From: a virus
Strand: one strand, 5' to 3'
Length of the DNA stretch: 20,896 nt
Virus record (IMG/VR): IMGVR_UViG_3300044961_000126
Span: 1-20,896 of that record
Positions within the stretch are counted from its first letter, which is position 1. The number at the start of each line of letters is the position of its first letter. The notes beneath the pieces were generated by a model. It had not been told where the DNA came from. It searched no databases and was given only the letters and a program-made list of their open reading frames with translations. Of this stretch, positions 5,930-12,576 are shown piece after piece. A program made the position numbers and the translations under genes.

Positions 5930-5962
5930 GTCTGGTTGTGTAACAAGTTTGTAACACCGAAA

Positions 5963-7162
5963 TTACCGATATTCCCAGGGAAGGCCCTCGCCGTTTGGAT
6001 CGTTCAGCGTGAACGGGCTCTTCACATCATCGAGACGAGTCGGCATGTGCTTCTGTACGATACTCTTGACGAATGTGCGTTCGCTATCCGTGCCACCCGC
6101 ATCGCTGAACGCGGGATACACCGTAACTTCCACTGCCTCGTCGAGCGTGAAACCATCATGCAACAGCTCGGCGATTTCGATGGTCATACGAGTGCTGACG
6201 ATGTTGCTAACCTTGGGGTCATTCGACTTCGCATCGCGGCGAATATCATTGGCGATATTGACCACCGCTTGAATCAGACGATCATTGACCTCAGGGAAAC
6301 GTTCCTTGAGTAGATTGTATTCGTCGTCACGATTGAGCGGCTCCACTTCGATAACAGTGAAACGATCCATAAGTGCCGCATCGAGCGTTCGCGTTGCCGT
6401 AAACGAGTGGCCGATGTTTGCCGTGGCGATAAATGTCACGCCGGGTGCCACCGCGATAGTCGGCGTATCGGGTGCTTCATCAATACGAAGGAAACGCTGC
6501 TTGTAGTCGAGCACGGGCATCAACAGGTTCCACGCATCGGGGTGGGCGCGAGTCAACTCGTCCAAAAGAACGATGGCATTTGGCGTCTTAATCGCATTTA
6601 CGAAATACGATTCGGCCACGAACGTACCTTCGCCTTCCCGGAAATGCGTGTTACCAACAATCACGCTGCGGGGATCCTGTGTGGAACCGAGCGGAATATT
6701 GAAAATCGGACGATTGAGCACTTCGGAAAGTGTGAATGCGAGCACGGTCTTACCACAACCCTGCGGACCAGTAACCATCATATTCTTGCCACGCATTGCG
6801 GCGCGGATCGCAAATCGCCACTTGAGGTCGCTCATCTTGTACGATTGTGGCCGAATTGCGGCTGCGTTCGTGATGAACTTGACGATCTTGTTGTGATCCA
6901 TTTCCAGATCATTGAAATTTCGGGTGGCGTGATTCTTAGCCACTGCCTCATACTCGGCCATGCTGACCTTACGCCACTGCAAACCGTTCGCAGCTTTTGT
7001 GGCCTTGAGCGCCATATTTGCCTCGAATGCCCTGGCCATCTGATAGCTCTCGAACAAATCGGTCAGATCATCGCCGTTCGTATTCATCGCATGATAACGG
7101 CTGCCATCCTTAGTGATCTTGACAATGGTTCCGACGAGATTCTTGTTTACGGTAGCGTTCAC
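5963..7162 (-). CDS. MoxR/CobS-type AAA+ ATPase
   Basis: A 399-aa ATPase. The N-terminal 115 residues are specific to this protein. The AAA+ core has Walker A GPQGCGKT (132-139), Walker B IVLLDE (about 196-201) and sensor-1 region FIATAN. DAALMDRFTVIEVEPL follows, with the arginine typical of MoxR-type proteins. The stretch GNTHFREGEGTF between Walker A and B matches the MoxR/CobS pattern. These ATPases form rings and remodel a partner through a VWA protein; the partner is encoded 68 nt downstream. CobS-like genes are known in T4-related phages. The start is GTG, supported by GAGGAA six nucleotides upstream. The promoter at 7201-7229 and the terminator just before it make it the first gene of its unit. 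Confidence 0.88.
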   Translation of the reverse strand: MNATVNKNLVGTIVKITKDGSRYHAMNTNGDDLTDLFESYQMARAFEANMALKATKAANGLQWRKVSMAEYEAVAKNHATRNFNDLEMDHNKIVKFITNAAAIRPQSYKMSDLKWRFAIRAAMRGKNMMVTGPQGCGKTVLAFTLSEVLNRPIFNIPLGSTQDPRSVIVGNTHFREGEGTFVAESYFVNAIKTPNAIVLLDELTRAHPDAWNLLMPVLDYKQRFLRIDEAPDTPTIAVAPGVTFIATANIGHSFTATRTLDAALMDRFTVIEVEPLNRDDEYNLLKERFPEVNDRLIQAVVNIANDIRRDAKSNDPKVSNIVSTRMTIEIAELLHDGFTLDEAVEVTVYPAFSDAGGTDSERTFVKSIVQKHMPTRLDDVKSPFTLNDPNGEGLPWEYR

Positions 7163-7200
7163 GGTAATTCCTCGGTGGTTGGTCTTATGATTACAACTTA

Positions 7201-7229
7201 AAACTACTCAATAACAACGAAGAAGTCAA
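7201..7229 (-). promoter_or_regulatory. Promoter of the AAA+/VWA unit
   Basis: TTGACT (7229-7224), 17 nt, TAGTTT (7206-7201). It lies between the terminator at 7244-7270 and the GTG start at 7162, leaving a leader of about 32 nt with GAGGAA. Confidence 0.5.
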
Positions 7230-7243
7230 TCCCCTATATGTAA

Positions 7244-7270
7244 CAAAAAAACCCGCTTTTAGGCGGGTTT
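7244..7270 (-). terminator. Rho-independent terminator
   Basis: An 8-bp stem AAACCCGC (7249-7256) with GCGGGTTT (7263-7270) and a 6-nt loop. On the minus strand it is followed by a seven-T run in all (GCGGGTTTTTTTG). The stop codon of the 83-aa gene sits in its loop. On the plus strand only four T follow, so the main direction is minus. Confidence 0.9.
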
Positions 7271-7510
7271 TGTTACAAATCGTTGAATTATATTATCTAT
7301 TTGAATTTCTAATTGTTTTTGTTGAATTGGATCGTATACGCCGAAACTTTCCCACGATGAAATCGTTTCATGTTCCATTCCCGGCGACCATTCTCGCGTT
7401 CCATCGGGTTTTACAACACACACAATCTTGCCATTTGATGCATATAAATATGCACCGGTACGTTTCACATCCAATGTAGGCCATTCGACGTGTTCATCGT
7501 GCTCATGCAT
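7259..7510 (-). CDS. Hypothetical 83-aa protein
   Basis: No family recognised. It starts MHEHDEHVEW, has a beta-like middle (GAYLYASNGKIVCVVKPDG) with one cysteine, and a helical C-terminus (QQKQLEIQIDNIIQRFV). Its ATG lies inside the end of the previous gene (overlap of 8 nt), so it is probably coupled. Only a weak SD is seen. Its stop lies within the terminator hairpin, so it is the last gene of its transcription unit. Confidence 0.65.
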   Translation of the reverse strand: MHEHDEHVEWPTLDVKRTGAYLYASNGKIVCVVKPDGTREWSPGMEHETISSWESFGVYDPIQQKQLEIQIDNIIQRFVTKPA

Positions 7511-7964
7511 TTAACTCACTCAACGTATCGGGGTCATACATATCATATAATTGCTTTGCGAGACTTTTCGTTTCTCGAATCGCAAAGTTCATGTCTCGAT
7601 AATTGACTACATGTGCTTGGTCGATACGTTTTGGTTTGAAGTCATGTTCACCCATAAAGTGGAATCCAATCCACCAACGGCGGATCGGCGGATTGAAAAA
7701 AAGATCTTCACTGGGTGCGATGCCCGCGAAACTTACACTATTATGAACATCAACAAATTCAAATACGGTATGTGTTTTATTGGTCAAATAAACAGGATGT
7801 TGTGGTGGAATACCTACAAAGGCACGCCATGCACCACAGTCGGGAATTCGATGCATAACACAGGCAAATGATGTCGTTTCGTCTATCCAACGAACACAAT
7901 CAGGTTCCTGTTGCCACGGTCCTGGTAGCCAATCCTCCTTGTCGTATATCTTCAGTTGGTACAT
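7503..7964 (-). CDS. Hypothetical phage protein with WWIGFHF motif (153 aa)
   Basis: Resembles a widespread family of uncharacterised phage proteins whose members share a C...H start, a GVP..HP middle, a VH....F segment and a WW.GF...H.GD block. Here the matching parts are CVMHRI, FVGIPPQHPVY, VDVHNSVSFAG and RRWWIGFHFMGEHD. A helical end follows (LAKQLYDMYD). The repeated His, Cys and Asp positions hint at metal binding or hydrolase activity, but no reaction is known. The ATG at 7964 has GAGGAG seven nucleotides upstream; an earlier TTG is rejected. It overlaps the C-terminal tail of the upstream kinase by 65 nt in another frame, a fairly long overlap. Confidence 0.7.
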   Translation of the reverse strand: MYQLKIYDKEDWLPGPWQQEPDCVRWIDETTSFACVMHRIPDCGAWRAFVGIPPQHPVYLTNKTHTVFEFVDVHNSVSFAGIAPSEDLFFNPPIRRWWIGFHFMGEHDFKPKRIDQAHVVNYRDMNFAIRETKSLAKQLYDMYDPDTLSELNA

Positions 7965-8493
7965 ACCCAATCTCCTCGCAAATCAGTTCGATAAGAGTAT
8001 CTTCACCTAACTCATCATAATAGACAAATGGGATTTCATAACGTTCTAGCAGATTGATAATTTGATTATCAATACTTACACTCTCGGTAAGAGAATGGAT
8101 GCGTCCCATCATTGAGTGTGGATAATTACCATCACGACGAACAAAAACGTTCATATTATTCAGTCGTTTGTGCTGTTCCAGTACAAGATCCACAAGATGC
8201 TCAGAGGTATTTGGATTATAAATAGCCGATAACAATAACGGACTATCTACCACAGCGACCCGTGTATTTTTGTAAGCACACTGAACACGATACAACTGAT
8301 TGGCAAATACATAGATTTGATTTGCCAATGCTGTTTTATTACCCTCAAGCACCAAGTCTTTTGGAAACTCGGCAACCAACTCGGTGTCTACATGTAGCTT
8401 CTTGAGCTTAACAAATAACGACGCGGCAGCCGTGCTCTTGCCACTTCCCGGACCCGAAAAAAAAAAAAAATTTACACATATGCGATCTATCAT
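7900..8493 (-). CDS. P-loop nucleotide-binding protein (kinase/ATPase-like)
   Basis: A 197-aa P-loop protein. Walker A is GPGSGKST (14-21 counting from MIDRIC). Later segments fit the AAA/nucleotide-kinase-like proteins common in phages: AEFPKDL, then LANQIYVFANQLYRVQ and VVDSPLLLSAIY (the DSPL acting as Walker B). Substrate is unknown. The N-terminus is unusual: a 14-T tract (14 A at 8457-8470 on plus) encodes FFFF directly before the Walker A. A one-base change there would shift to an ATG TGT AAA start, so the tract could be a slippage switch or an assembly length error. The 5' end abuts a duplicated copy of the end of the GIY-YIG gene; the ATG at 8493 lies just after it and has no good SD. 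The tail overlaps the next gene. Confidence 0.75.
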   Translation of the reverse strand: MIDRICVNFFFFSGPGSGKSTAAASLFVKLKKLHVDTELVAEFPKDLVLEGNKTALANQIYVFANQLYRVQCAYKNTRVAVVDSPLLLSAIYNPNTSEHLVDLVLEQHKRLNNMNVFVRRDGNYPHSMMGRIHSLTESVSIDNQIINLLERYEIPFVYYDELGEDTLIELICEEIGYVPTEDIRQGGLATRTVATGT

Positions 8494-8612
8494 ATCTGTT
8501 CTACCGTCCACCCTTTTAGATTTTTTGAATTGCGAGTTTGCGTTCTTTTTAAATCTGTTCTACCGTCCACCCTTTTAGATTTTTTGAATTGCGAGTTTGC
8601 GTTCTTTTTAAA
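8494..8612. repeat. 59-bp perfect tandem duplication at the endonuclease/kinase border
   Basis: Two adjacent identical copies (8494-8552 and 8553-8611; the match extends to 8612). The upstream copy in the sense of transcription encodes the last 20 or so codons of the GIY-YIG gene (ending GWTVEQI and TAA). The second copy is non-coding or forms the leader of the kinase gene. Perfect identity implies a recent event. Confidence 0.95.
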
Positions 8613-9310
8613 AATGTCAGCGATTGGTATGGTATACTCATATTTCTTGCAAATTCTTTTAAATTTGAAGTTTGATAAATTTTACCTGTATTATCTGTAA
8701 TTTTATAATTCTTTGATGTTTCTACTATCTTTTTTCGCGGCCTAGGACCGGAACTTTTATATTTTCTATTTATTTCTGGATCTTTTAACACCGGATCTTT
8801 TAACTTCCATCCACGATGTTCGTGTTGATCACCATTTATTACTTTGCGTAGTCTAGCTCTGCGTAAATTATGGATTCTACAAAATTCAGATAATCCAATT
8901 AAATTTGTGTATACAGTTCCATCGGGCGATATTAAATCCGGTATAGGTCTACGCTTACATTCCATTGCTTTTGTACTGCTAATACGCAATTTTTGTAAAG
9001 TTTCCTCTGTAAATTCTCTAACATCTCCGCCTATAGTCATATTATACGATAAATTAATAGATCTATATTTTTCAATCCACTGTTGTTCTTTTTTATTTAA
9101 CTCTTCTAAACTATTAGCACTATCAATAACATTAAACTCAAATTTACTCTGACCATATTTATTCCACGAATGTTGTAAATATTCATTTACATGTATATTT
9201 TTGTTTAACGTCCAGTAGTGATATCTGCGTCGTTTTTGTGGATCTTTCTGTCTTGTTTGACCGATATATCTTCTATCAGTTATTATATTTCTTATTTCGT
9301 AAATTATCAT
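8549..9310 (-). CDS. GIY-YIG homing endonuclease with IENR1-type DNA-binding repeats
   Basis: A 253-aa free-standing endonuclease. The N-terminal GIY-YIG nuclease starts MIIYEIRN and continues with RRYIGQTR (YIG at 15-17). A glutamate-rich helix (KKEQQWIEKY) and SYNMTIGG follow as in the family. The C-terminal half has two repeats of the intron-encoded nuclease DNA-binding type: SPDGTVYTN...GLSEFCRIHNL...RGWKL (about 139-182) and DNTGKIYQTSNLKEFARN...GWTV (about 212-250). The ATG at 9310 has GGAGG five nucleotides upstream; the TTG-led extension is not needed. Base composition is much more AT-rich than its neighbours, a sign of recent arrival. It sits between a coiled-coil gene and the P-loop gene, and its last 59 bp are duplicated. 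Confidence 0.9.
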   Translation of the reverse strand: MIIYEIRNIITDRRYIGQTRQKDPQKRRRYHYWTLNKNIHVNEYLQHSWNKYGQSKFEFNVIDSANSLEELNKKEQQWIEKYRSINLSYNMTIGGDVREFTEETLQKLRISSTKAMECKRRPIPDLISPDGTVYTNLIGLSEFCRIHNLRRARLRKVINGDQHEHRGWKLKDPVLKDPEINRKYKSSGPRPRKKIVETSKNYKITDNTGKIYQTSNLKEFARNMSIPYQSLTFLKRTQTRNSKNLKGWTVEQI

Positions 9311-9365
9311 AGCGACCTCCACCAATACCAATAATTAGTGTGGACCGCTATAAAGATTGACACGT

Positions 9366-9545
9366 CTATTTACGCCGCATTATTGCACGATTTTCTACTC
9401 GTTTTAGTCTTGCATCGAGGTGGCGAAATTTCATTTCATAGTCTCTAACAATTTGTTCAAGTTTACGAAGACGTTTTTCTTTTTCGGCCGACTCTCGTAT
9501 TAATTGTTCTATTTGTACTTTTTCTGGATCAAGCCGCATCGTCAT
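9366..9545 (-). CDS. Small coiled-coil protein (57-59 aa)
   Basis: A short gene, almost entirely charged helix: MTMRLDPEKVQIEQLIRESA, then EKEKRLRKLEQIVRDYE and MKFRHLDARLKRVENRA, ending MRRK. Hydrophobic residues recur about every three or four positions, as in a coiled coil. The first ATG overlaps the thyX stop as ATGA. AAGG is too close to it but is seven nucleotides before the second ATG (9539), so translation may begin there. Strongly coupled to thyX. No function recognised; it may be a scaffold or an adaptor. It was probably adjacent to the P-loop gene before the GIY-YIG gene inserted. Confidence 0.75.
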   Translation of the reverse strand: MTMRLDPEKVQIEQLIRESAEKEKRLRKLEQIVRDYEMKFRHLDARLKRVENRAIMRRK

Positions 9546-10366
9546 ACCTTATGATTATCAGGCACCCATTCGCTGATGCCATCAACGACAGCGTTGAGTT
9601 TGAAGTCACTAAAATAAGTTGGAGCAAGTGGTCGAACCACCGTAAACAAAACATCAGCCAACTGACGAATTTCAGGTTCGGCATGACGATTGCTTCGTGC
9701 CTCAATGAACCAACGAAGCGCTCGATAGTTCATTGTCCAAGTGCCTCGCGTCTCTAATCCATGTGGTAGAATGTTACGAGCCTTACCACGAGCCCACTTA
9801 CGCAAATCAAATCCCGTGAGATTGTTGGGATTTAACATTTCAAGATCAGCCACCTGTTCTGCATACAACTTAAATGCTCTTTCGGCTCCATCAAGGTATT
9901 CCTTGACCAAAACCACCTCAGGGATCAACTCGTCATCCGTGACTTTCTTCGCAGGCATCCATCCACGGACGGAATCACGCGCGAACTTATGCTTACGAAA
10001 CAGATCAGCATAATATGGTTCAAGCACAATAGCACTATCTTCTTCTTTAGTATATCGCGTTGAACGTTGACTGATTGCAAATGGACGGTGACGATTCAAT
10101 TCAAGAGAAAGACCGCGAGTGATACCTTCAATGAAAAAACTCACAGTGGCGTGTTCAAGAACTGATCCATGACCATGCTCAAGAATTGCGGTTTGATTGT
10201 CGGTATTACTGCGGCCGTGCTTTCCACTGCTATCATAGCACACTTTTGCGGCAAAACTACCCAGTTTCTCAGCATCTGTGCCGTCCTCTGGAATTTCAAA
10301 TCTGTCTGTTGGGTAGAACTTAGTGTGTGCTACTATAGTAACCCTGGGCTCCAAAATGACCTTCAT
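9542..10366 (-). CDS. thyX: FAD-dependent thymidylate synthase
   Basis: A 274-aa ThyX, which makes dTMP from dUMP using methylene-tetrahydrofolate, FAD and NADPH. The signature RHRPFAISQRSTRY (92-105) matches the ThyX motif RHR-x7-S with its following R-Y. EHGHGSVLEH (63-72) is the conserved upstream block, and later segments (LPHGLETRGTWTMNYRALRWF) fit the flavin and substrate side. Length is a little above the usual 220-250 aa. The ATG at 10366 has GGGAG five nucleotides upstream and overlaps the stop of the GIY-YIG gene as ATGA. A diverged, truncated copy of the first 40 codons lies upstream (10997-11119). It belongs with the dNMP kinase to phage DNA precursor supply. Confidence 0.95.
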   Translation of the reverse strand: MKVILEPRVTIVAHTKFYPTDRFEIPEDGTDAEKLGSFAAKVCYDSSGKHGRSNTDNQTAILEHGHGSVLEHATVSFFIEGITRGLSLELNRHRPFAISQRSTRYTKEEDSAIVLEPYYADLFRKHKFARDSVRGWMPAKKVTDDELIPEVVLVKEYLDGAERAFKLYAEQVADLEMLNPNNLTGFDLRKWARGKARNILPHGLETRGTWTMNYRALRWFIEARSNRHAEPEIRQLADVLFTVVRPLAPTYFSDFKLNAVVDGISEWVPDNHKV

Positions 10367-10403
10367 GCATTCTCCCGTTTTAGTTTTAATCCTTTGTTCC
10401 ACG
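10359..10403. repeat. 45-bp repeat, copy at the thyX start
   Basis: Identical over 45 nt to 11112-11156. It covers the last codons of the GIY-YIG gene (WNKGLKLKRENA and TGA), the thyX SD and the first codons of thyX. Confidence 0.95.
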
Positions 10404-10887
10404 GTATTCTACCTTTCATCTTTAGTTTTGTTTCTTCTTTAAGCGGTATGCCTTTTAAAGATTTTCTTATTTTATCTTTTGTTACTTCTGATACCTCGTG
10501 ACCCTTCAATTTTTCTGATAATTCAGGCCTTTTTTTTCCTTGCCAGTATCGTGAATTATTTTTGGCTATCTTTTTTCTAGTTTGTTCTGTGTGAGATCCG
10601 GCCCCACCACCGTTATGTTTATTTAGCCATAGATCGGACTTGGAAGCTTTTAATCTGATTAAGACATTCCTCTCCCATAAAATTGCATCTCGTTTATTAT
10701 CGAACACTTTTCTAACTTCCACTTCAAACGAATTCATTCCATATTCTTTAATCAAATCATGAACTACCGTAGAGCTACTAAAATATTTAGTCCATAAATC
10801 AGAGGGACAACATCCTTTTGCAGTTCTAACTCCATAATACTTTTTACCGGTGGGTTTATGATACAAATAATATGTAAAGGGTGTCAT
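10363..10887 (-). CDS. GIY-YIG-type homing endonuclease with NUMOD3 repeats
   Basis: A 174-aa endonuclease. The GIY-YIG-like N-terminus reads TYYLYHKPTGKKYYGVR, so the two motifs are YYL and YYG, a permitted variant. A helix with R and E follows (FDNKRDAILWERNVLIR), then NGGGAGSHTEQTRKKIA, and NUMOD3-type DNA-contact repeats (SEVTKDKIRKSLKG, KEETKLKMKGRIPWNKGLK). The ATG at 10887 has GGAA six nucleotides upstream; the longer ORF would run through the inverted repeats. Its last 14 codons lie in the 45-bp repeat that also precedes the broken thyX copy. Composition is AT-rich. Free-standing nucleases of this type promote replacement of a neighbour, here thyX, during mixed infection. Confidence 0.85.
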   Translation of the reverse strand: MTPFTYYLYHKPTGKKYYGVRTAKGCCPSDLWTKYFSSSTVVHDLIKEYGMNSFEVEVRKVFDNKRDAILWERNVLIRLKASKSDLWLNKHNGGGAGSHTEQTRKKIAKNNSRYWQGKKRPELSEKLKGHEVSEVTKDKIRKSLKGIPLKEETKLKMKGRIPWNKGLKLKRENA

Positions 10888-10900
10888 ACAAAATTCCAAA

Positions 10901-10980
10901 CAAAAAATCCCCACGTTCAATACCAAGCCTGCAAGCGAGGATATCTACTAATGGGGATAATTTACTATGTGCTTGCAGGC
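10901..10980 (-). promoter_or_regulatory. Interleaved inverted repeats (predicted pseudoknot) before the GIY-YIG gene
   Basis: On the minus strand GCCTGCAAGC (10980-10971) pairs perfectly with GCTTGCAGGC (10936-10927). ATCCCCA (10958-10952) pairs with TGGGGAT (10913-10907). The order stem1-stem2-stem1'-stem2' is that of an H-type pseudoknot, with connecting loops of 12, 15 and 13 nt. TTTTTTG follows at once, so it may attenuate transcription into the endonuclease gene. No known riboswitch class is recognised. Confidence 0.6.
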
Positions 10981-10996
10981 ATATATAAGTAGTTAG

Positions 10997-11119
10997 TTAT
11001 GAGGCAAAACTACCCAGCTTCTCGGCGTCAGTTCCGTCAGATGGAATCTGGTAAACTGGGTGACCATGAAACTGGGTACTTGCGACGACGGTAATCGTAG
11101 GTTCCAAAATAACCTTCAT
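10997..11119 (-). pseudogene. Truncated, diverged thyX 5' remnant
   Basis: An ORF of 40 codons starting MKVILEPTITVVAS and ending DGTDAEKLGSFAS before TAA. It aligns with the first 38 residues of the intact thyX (MKVILEPRVTIVAH ... DGTDAEKLGSFAA). Many synonymous and several amino-acid differences separate the copies, so it is not a simple recent duplication; it looks like the 5' end of a different phage allele. It shares the SD and the perfectly identical 45-bp leader. The catalytic region is absent, so it cannot be active. It could still produce a short peptide from its promoter at 11211. Confidence 0.85.
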
Positions 11120-11156
11120 GCATTCTCCCGTTTTAGTTTTAATCCTTTGTTCCACG
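11112..11156. repeat. 45-bp repeat, copy at the thyX remnant
   Basis: Second copy of the repeat at 10359-10403. Read on the minus strand it encodes the NUMOD3-like WNKGLKLKRENA ending again, but the frame is closed a few codons upstream, so only the tail of an endonuclease gene remains here. Confidence 0.95.
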
Positions 11157-11182
11157 ACCCGTTGGTTGTGGGAAACTACTTC

Positions 11183-11211
11183 AAGTTACTATATGGAGTT
11201 TGTTTTGTCAA
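11183..11211 (-). promoter_or_regulatory. Sigma70-type promoter upstream of the thyX locus
   Basis: TTGACA (11211-11206), 17 nt, TAACTT (11188-11183). It begins two nucleotides after the stop of the OmpR-type gene and would drive the remnant, the endonuclease and thyX. Confidence 0.55.
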
Positions 11212-11212
11212 G

Positions 11213-11974
11213 TCAGTTCTGCGGCGGAACAATACGATAACCCATACCACGAACACTTTGTAGCATCCCGCCGGCGGGGCCGAGACGCTTTTTTAGTCGA
11301 GCCACATGCATATCCACGGTACGTGTCTGAACATCGGGAGCGGCACCCCATACTTTATCAAGAAGTGTTGATCGAGAAACAACTTTATTCTGATTACCAG
11401 CAAGATAAGTGAGCAACTTAGATTCCGTCTTTGACAATTGTAGCGGTTCGCCATTTAGAGTAACACTGCCTTCCTTGGGATCAATGGATAACGGACCCAC
11501 ATCTACGGTCAATTTCTTGGGTTGACCGCGTTCGACAGGTACCACACGTAACTTGAATCCGTCAGGACCGGATTCAATGCTAATACTGGCATCTTTGTGT
11601 TTTTGCATGAGTGTTTTAATCATGCCAGGCAACTGACGAGCGGCGTCCTTATGCTTGATTTCATATTCACCTTGGCCGGTCGATAAACGTTTATTAATTT
11701 TATCCGGCACAGCATTGACCCGCGAGTCGGGTCCAATCATTTGATTTGGATTACTCGGTTCCGTGTTTGTTGCTTTCTTTGCATCGTTCGGCTGCAAGGC
11801 AACAAGTTTACCATTCTTGGTCTTGTGGGTAACTTTACCATCCTTACCCCAACGGCCAAAGCTCATATAATCCAAACCAAGCTTCTTTGCATCTTCGCTC
11901 GCCTTGCTTTCCATGCGAACGTTAACACGTCGAAGCTTCTCTCGGAGTCGTTGTCGAATTTGTTCGTTAGTCAT
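11213..11974 (-). CDS. OmpR/PhoB-type winged-helix protein without receiver domain
   Basis: A 253-aa protein. The last 95 residues form a typical OmpR/PhoB effector domain: a short beta sheet (GSVTLNGEPLQL), LSKTESKLLTYLAGN, then VVSRSTLLDKVWG, the recognition region TVDMHVARLKKRLG and the wing SVRGMGYRIV. No receiver domain precedes it. Instead the N-terminus has a charged helix and a motif at 27-60 (KKLGLDYMSFGRWG, GKVTHKTKNGKLVAL) also found in the 686-aa protein upstream. It may regulate phage or host promoters that OmpR-type factors bind; whether it is packaged in virions is speculation. The ATG at 11974 comes four nucleotides after the stop of the upstream gene, with no clear SD, so translation is probably coupled. 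Confidence 0.8.
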   Translation of the reverse strand: MTNEQIRQRLREKLRRVNVRMESKASEDAKKLGLDYMSFGRWGKDGKVTHKTKNGKLVALQPNDAKKATNTEPSNPNQMIGPDSRVNAVPDKINKRLSTGQGEYEIKHKDAARQLPGMIKTLMQKHKDASISIESGPDGFKLRVVPVERGQPKKLTVDVGPLSIDPKEGSVTLNGEPLQLSKTESKLLTYLAGNQNKVVSRSTLLDKVWGAAPDVQTRTVDMHVARLKKRLGPAGGMLQSVRGMGYRIVPPQN

Positions 11975-11978
11975 GGTA

Positions 11979-12533
11979 TTAATTCGCGTAAAATGTAACG
12001 TGACCTTGACGATATTCTACAAGGTGACGGTCATTGGTGTGTTTAACATTGTTGAGGAAATACAACATGAGTTCATTGATTTGAACTTCGAGCAGTTCGG
12101 CAACGGTATTGATGTGCATACGCTTTTCCAGGGCTGGTCCAAAGCTATTACCTTGTTCACGAACGCGCTTGAACATTTCTGTAAAACATTCCTTACGAAT
12201 TTCTTCTAGACCTTTTTCAATTTTTTTGTTGGTCTTTTCAATTTCTTCCTGCAACTTTGCGTATTCTTCTTTAATGATACGCTTGAGGTCACTACGACTT
12301 ATAGACTCCGACTTCATAGCCTTACTGATCGCGTTTCGACGGTTCTTGAGATAGGCGTCAGAGCTATCCGTGTCACCGTCGTTATCTACATCATCGTCTT
12401 CCTGTCCTACAGGGTCAAGATCCTCAGACTTCAGCCCTAATGCACGTTCTGTGTTCTGGACCATTTCTTGAAACGCGCTTGGGTTTCCATTGATGGGCTT
12501 CAGATTTACCAGCCCGAGCATACGAATAGGCAT
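11979..12533 (-). CDS. Unknown protein with EF-hand/dockerin-like calcium loop and coiled coil
   Basis: A 184-aa protein. Residues 47-65 read DVDNDGDTDSSDAYLKNRR, a clear calcium-loop pattern (D-x-D-x-D-G-D-x-D) followed by a helix. After it comes SKAMKSESISRSDLKRIIKEE and a long charged coiled coil (LQEEIEKTNKKIEKGLEEIRKE). The C-terminus (residues 115-184) is mixed. Calcium loops followed by a YL..RR helix occur in several phage virion proteins, so a structural role is likely but not proven. GAGAG precedes the ATG. TACTATTTATTA lies 29 nt upstream, one of the recurrent motifs, between this gene and the amidase stop. Confidence 0.7.
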   Translation of the reverse strand: MPIRMLGLVNLKPINGNPSAFQEMVQNTERALGLKSEDLDPVGQEDDDVDNDGDTDSSDAYLKNRRNAISKAMKSESISRSDLKRIIKEEYAKLQEEIEKTNKKIEKGLEEIRKECFTEMFKRVREQGNSFGPALEKRMHINTVAELLEVQINELMLYFLNNVKHTNDRHLVEYRQGHVTFYAN

Positions 12534-12562
12534 ACTATATCTCTCAAAAAGAGGTGATTCTG

Positions 12563-12574
12563 TAATAAATAGTA
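12563..12574 (-). promoter_or_regulatory. Candidate phage promoter motif TACTATTTATTA
   Basis: One of five TATTTATNA sites located 19-38 nt upstream of start codons on the gene strand. It precedes the calcium-loop gene. It is the reverse complement of the T4 late consensus TATAAATA, so its role is uncertain. Confidence 0.35.
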
Positions 12575-12576
12575 AC

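Noticed and set aside
6407-7201. 264-aa plus-strand ORF
   Set aside because: Antisense shadow of the AAA+ ATPase gene.
9357-9386. Plus-strand TTGACA at 9359
   Set aside because: No good -10 at 17 nt (TTATTG) and no plus-strand gene downstream.
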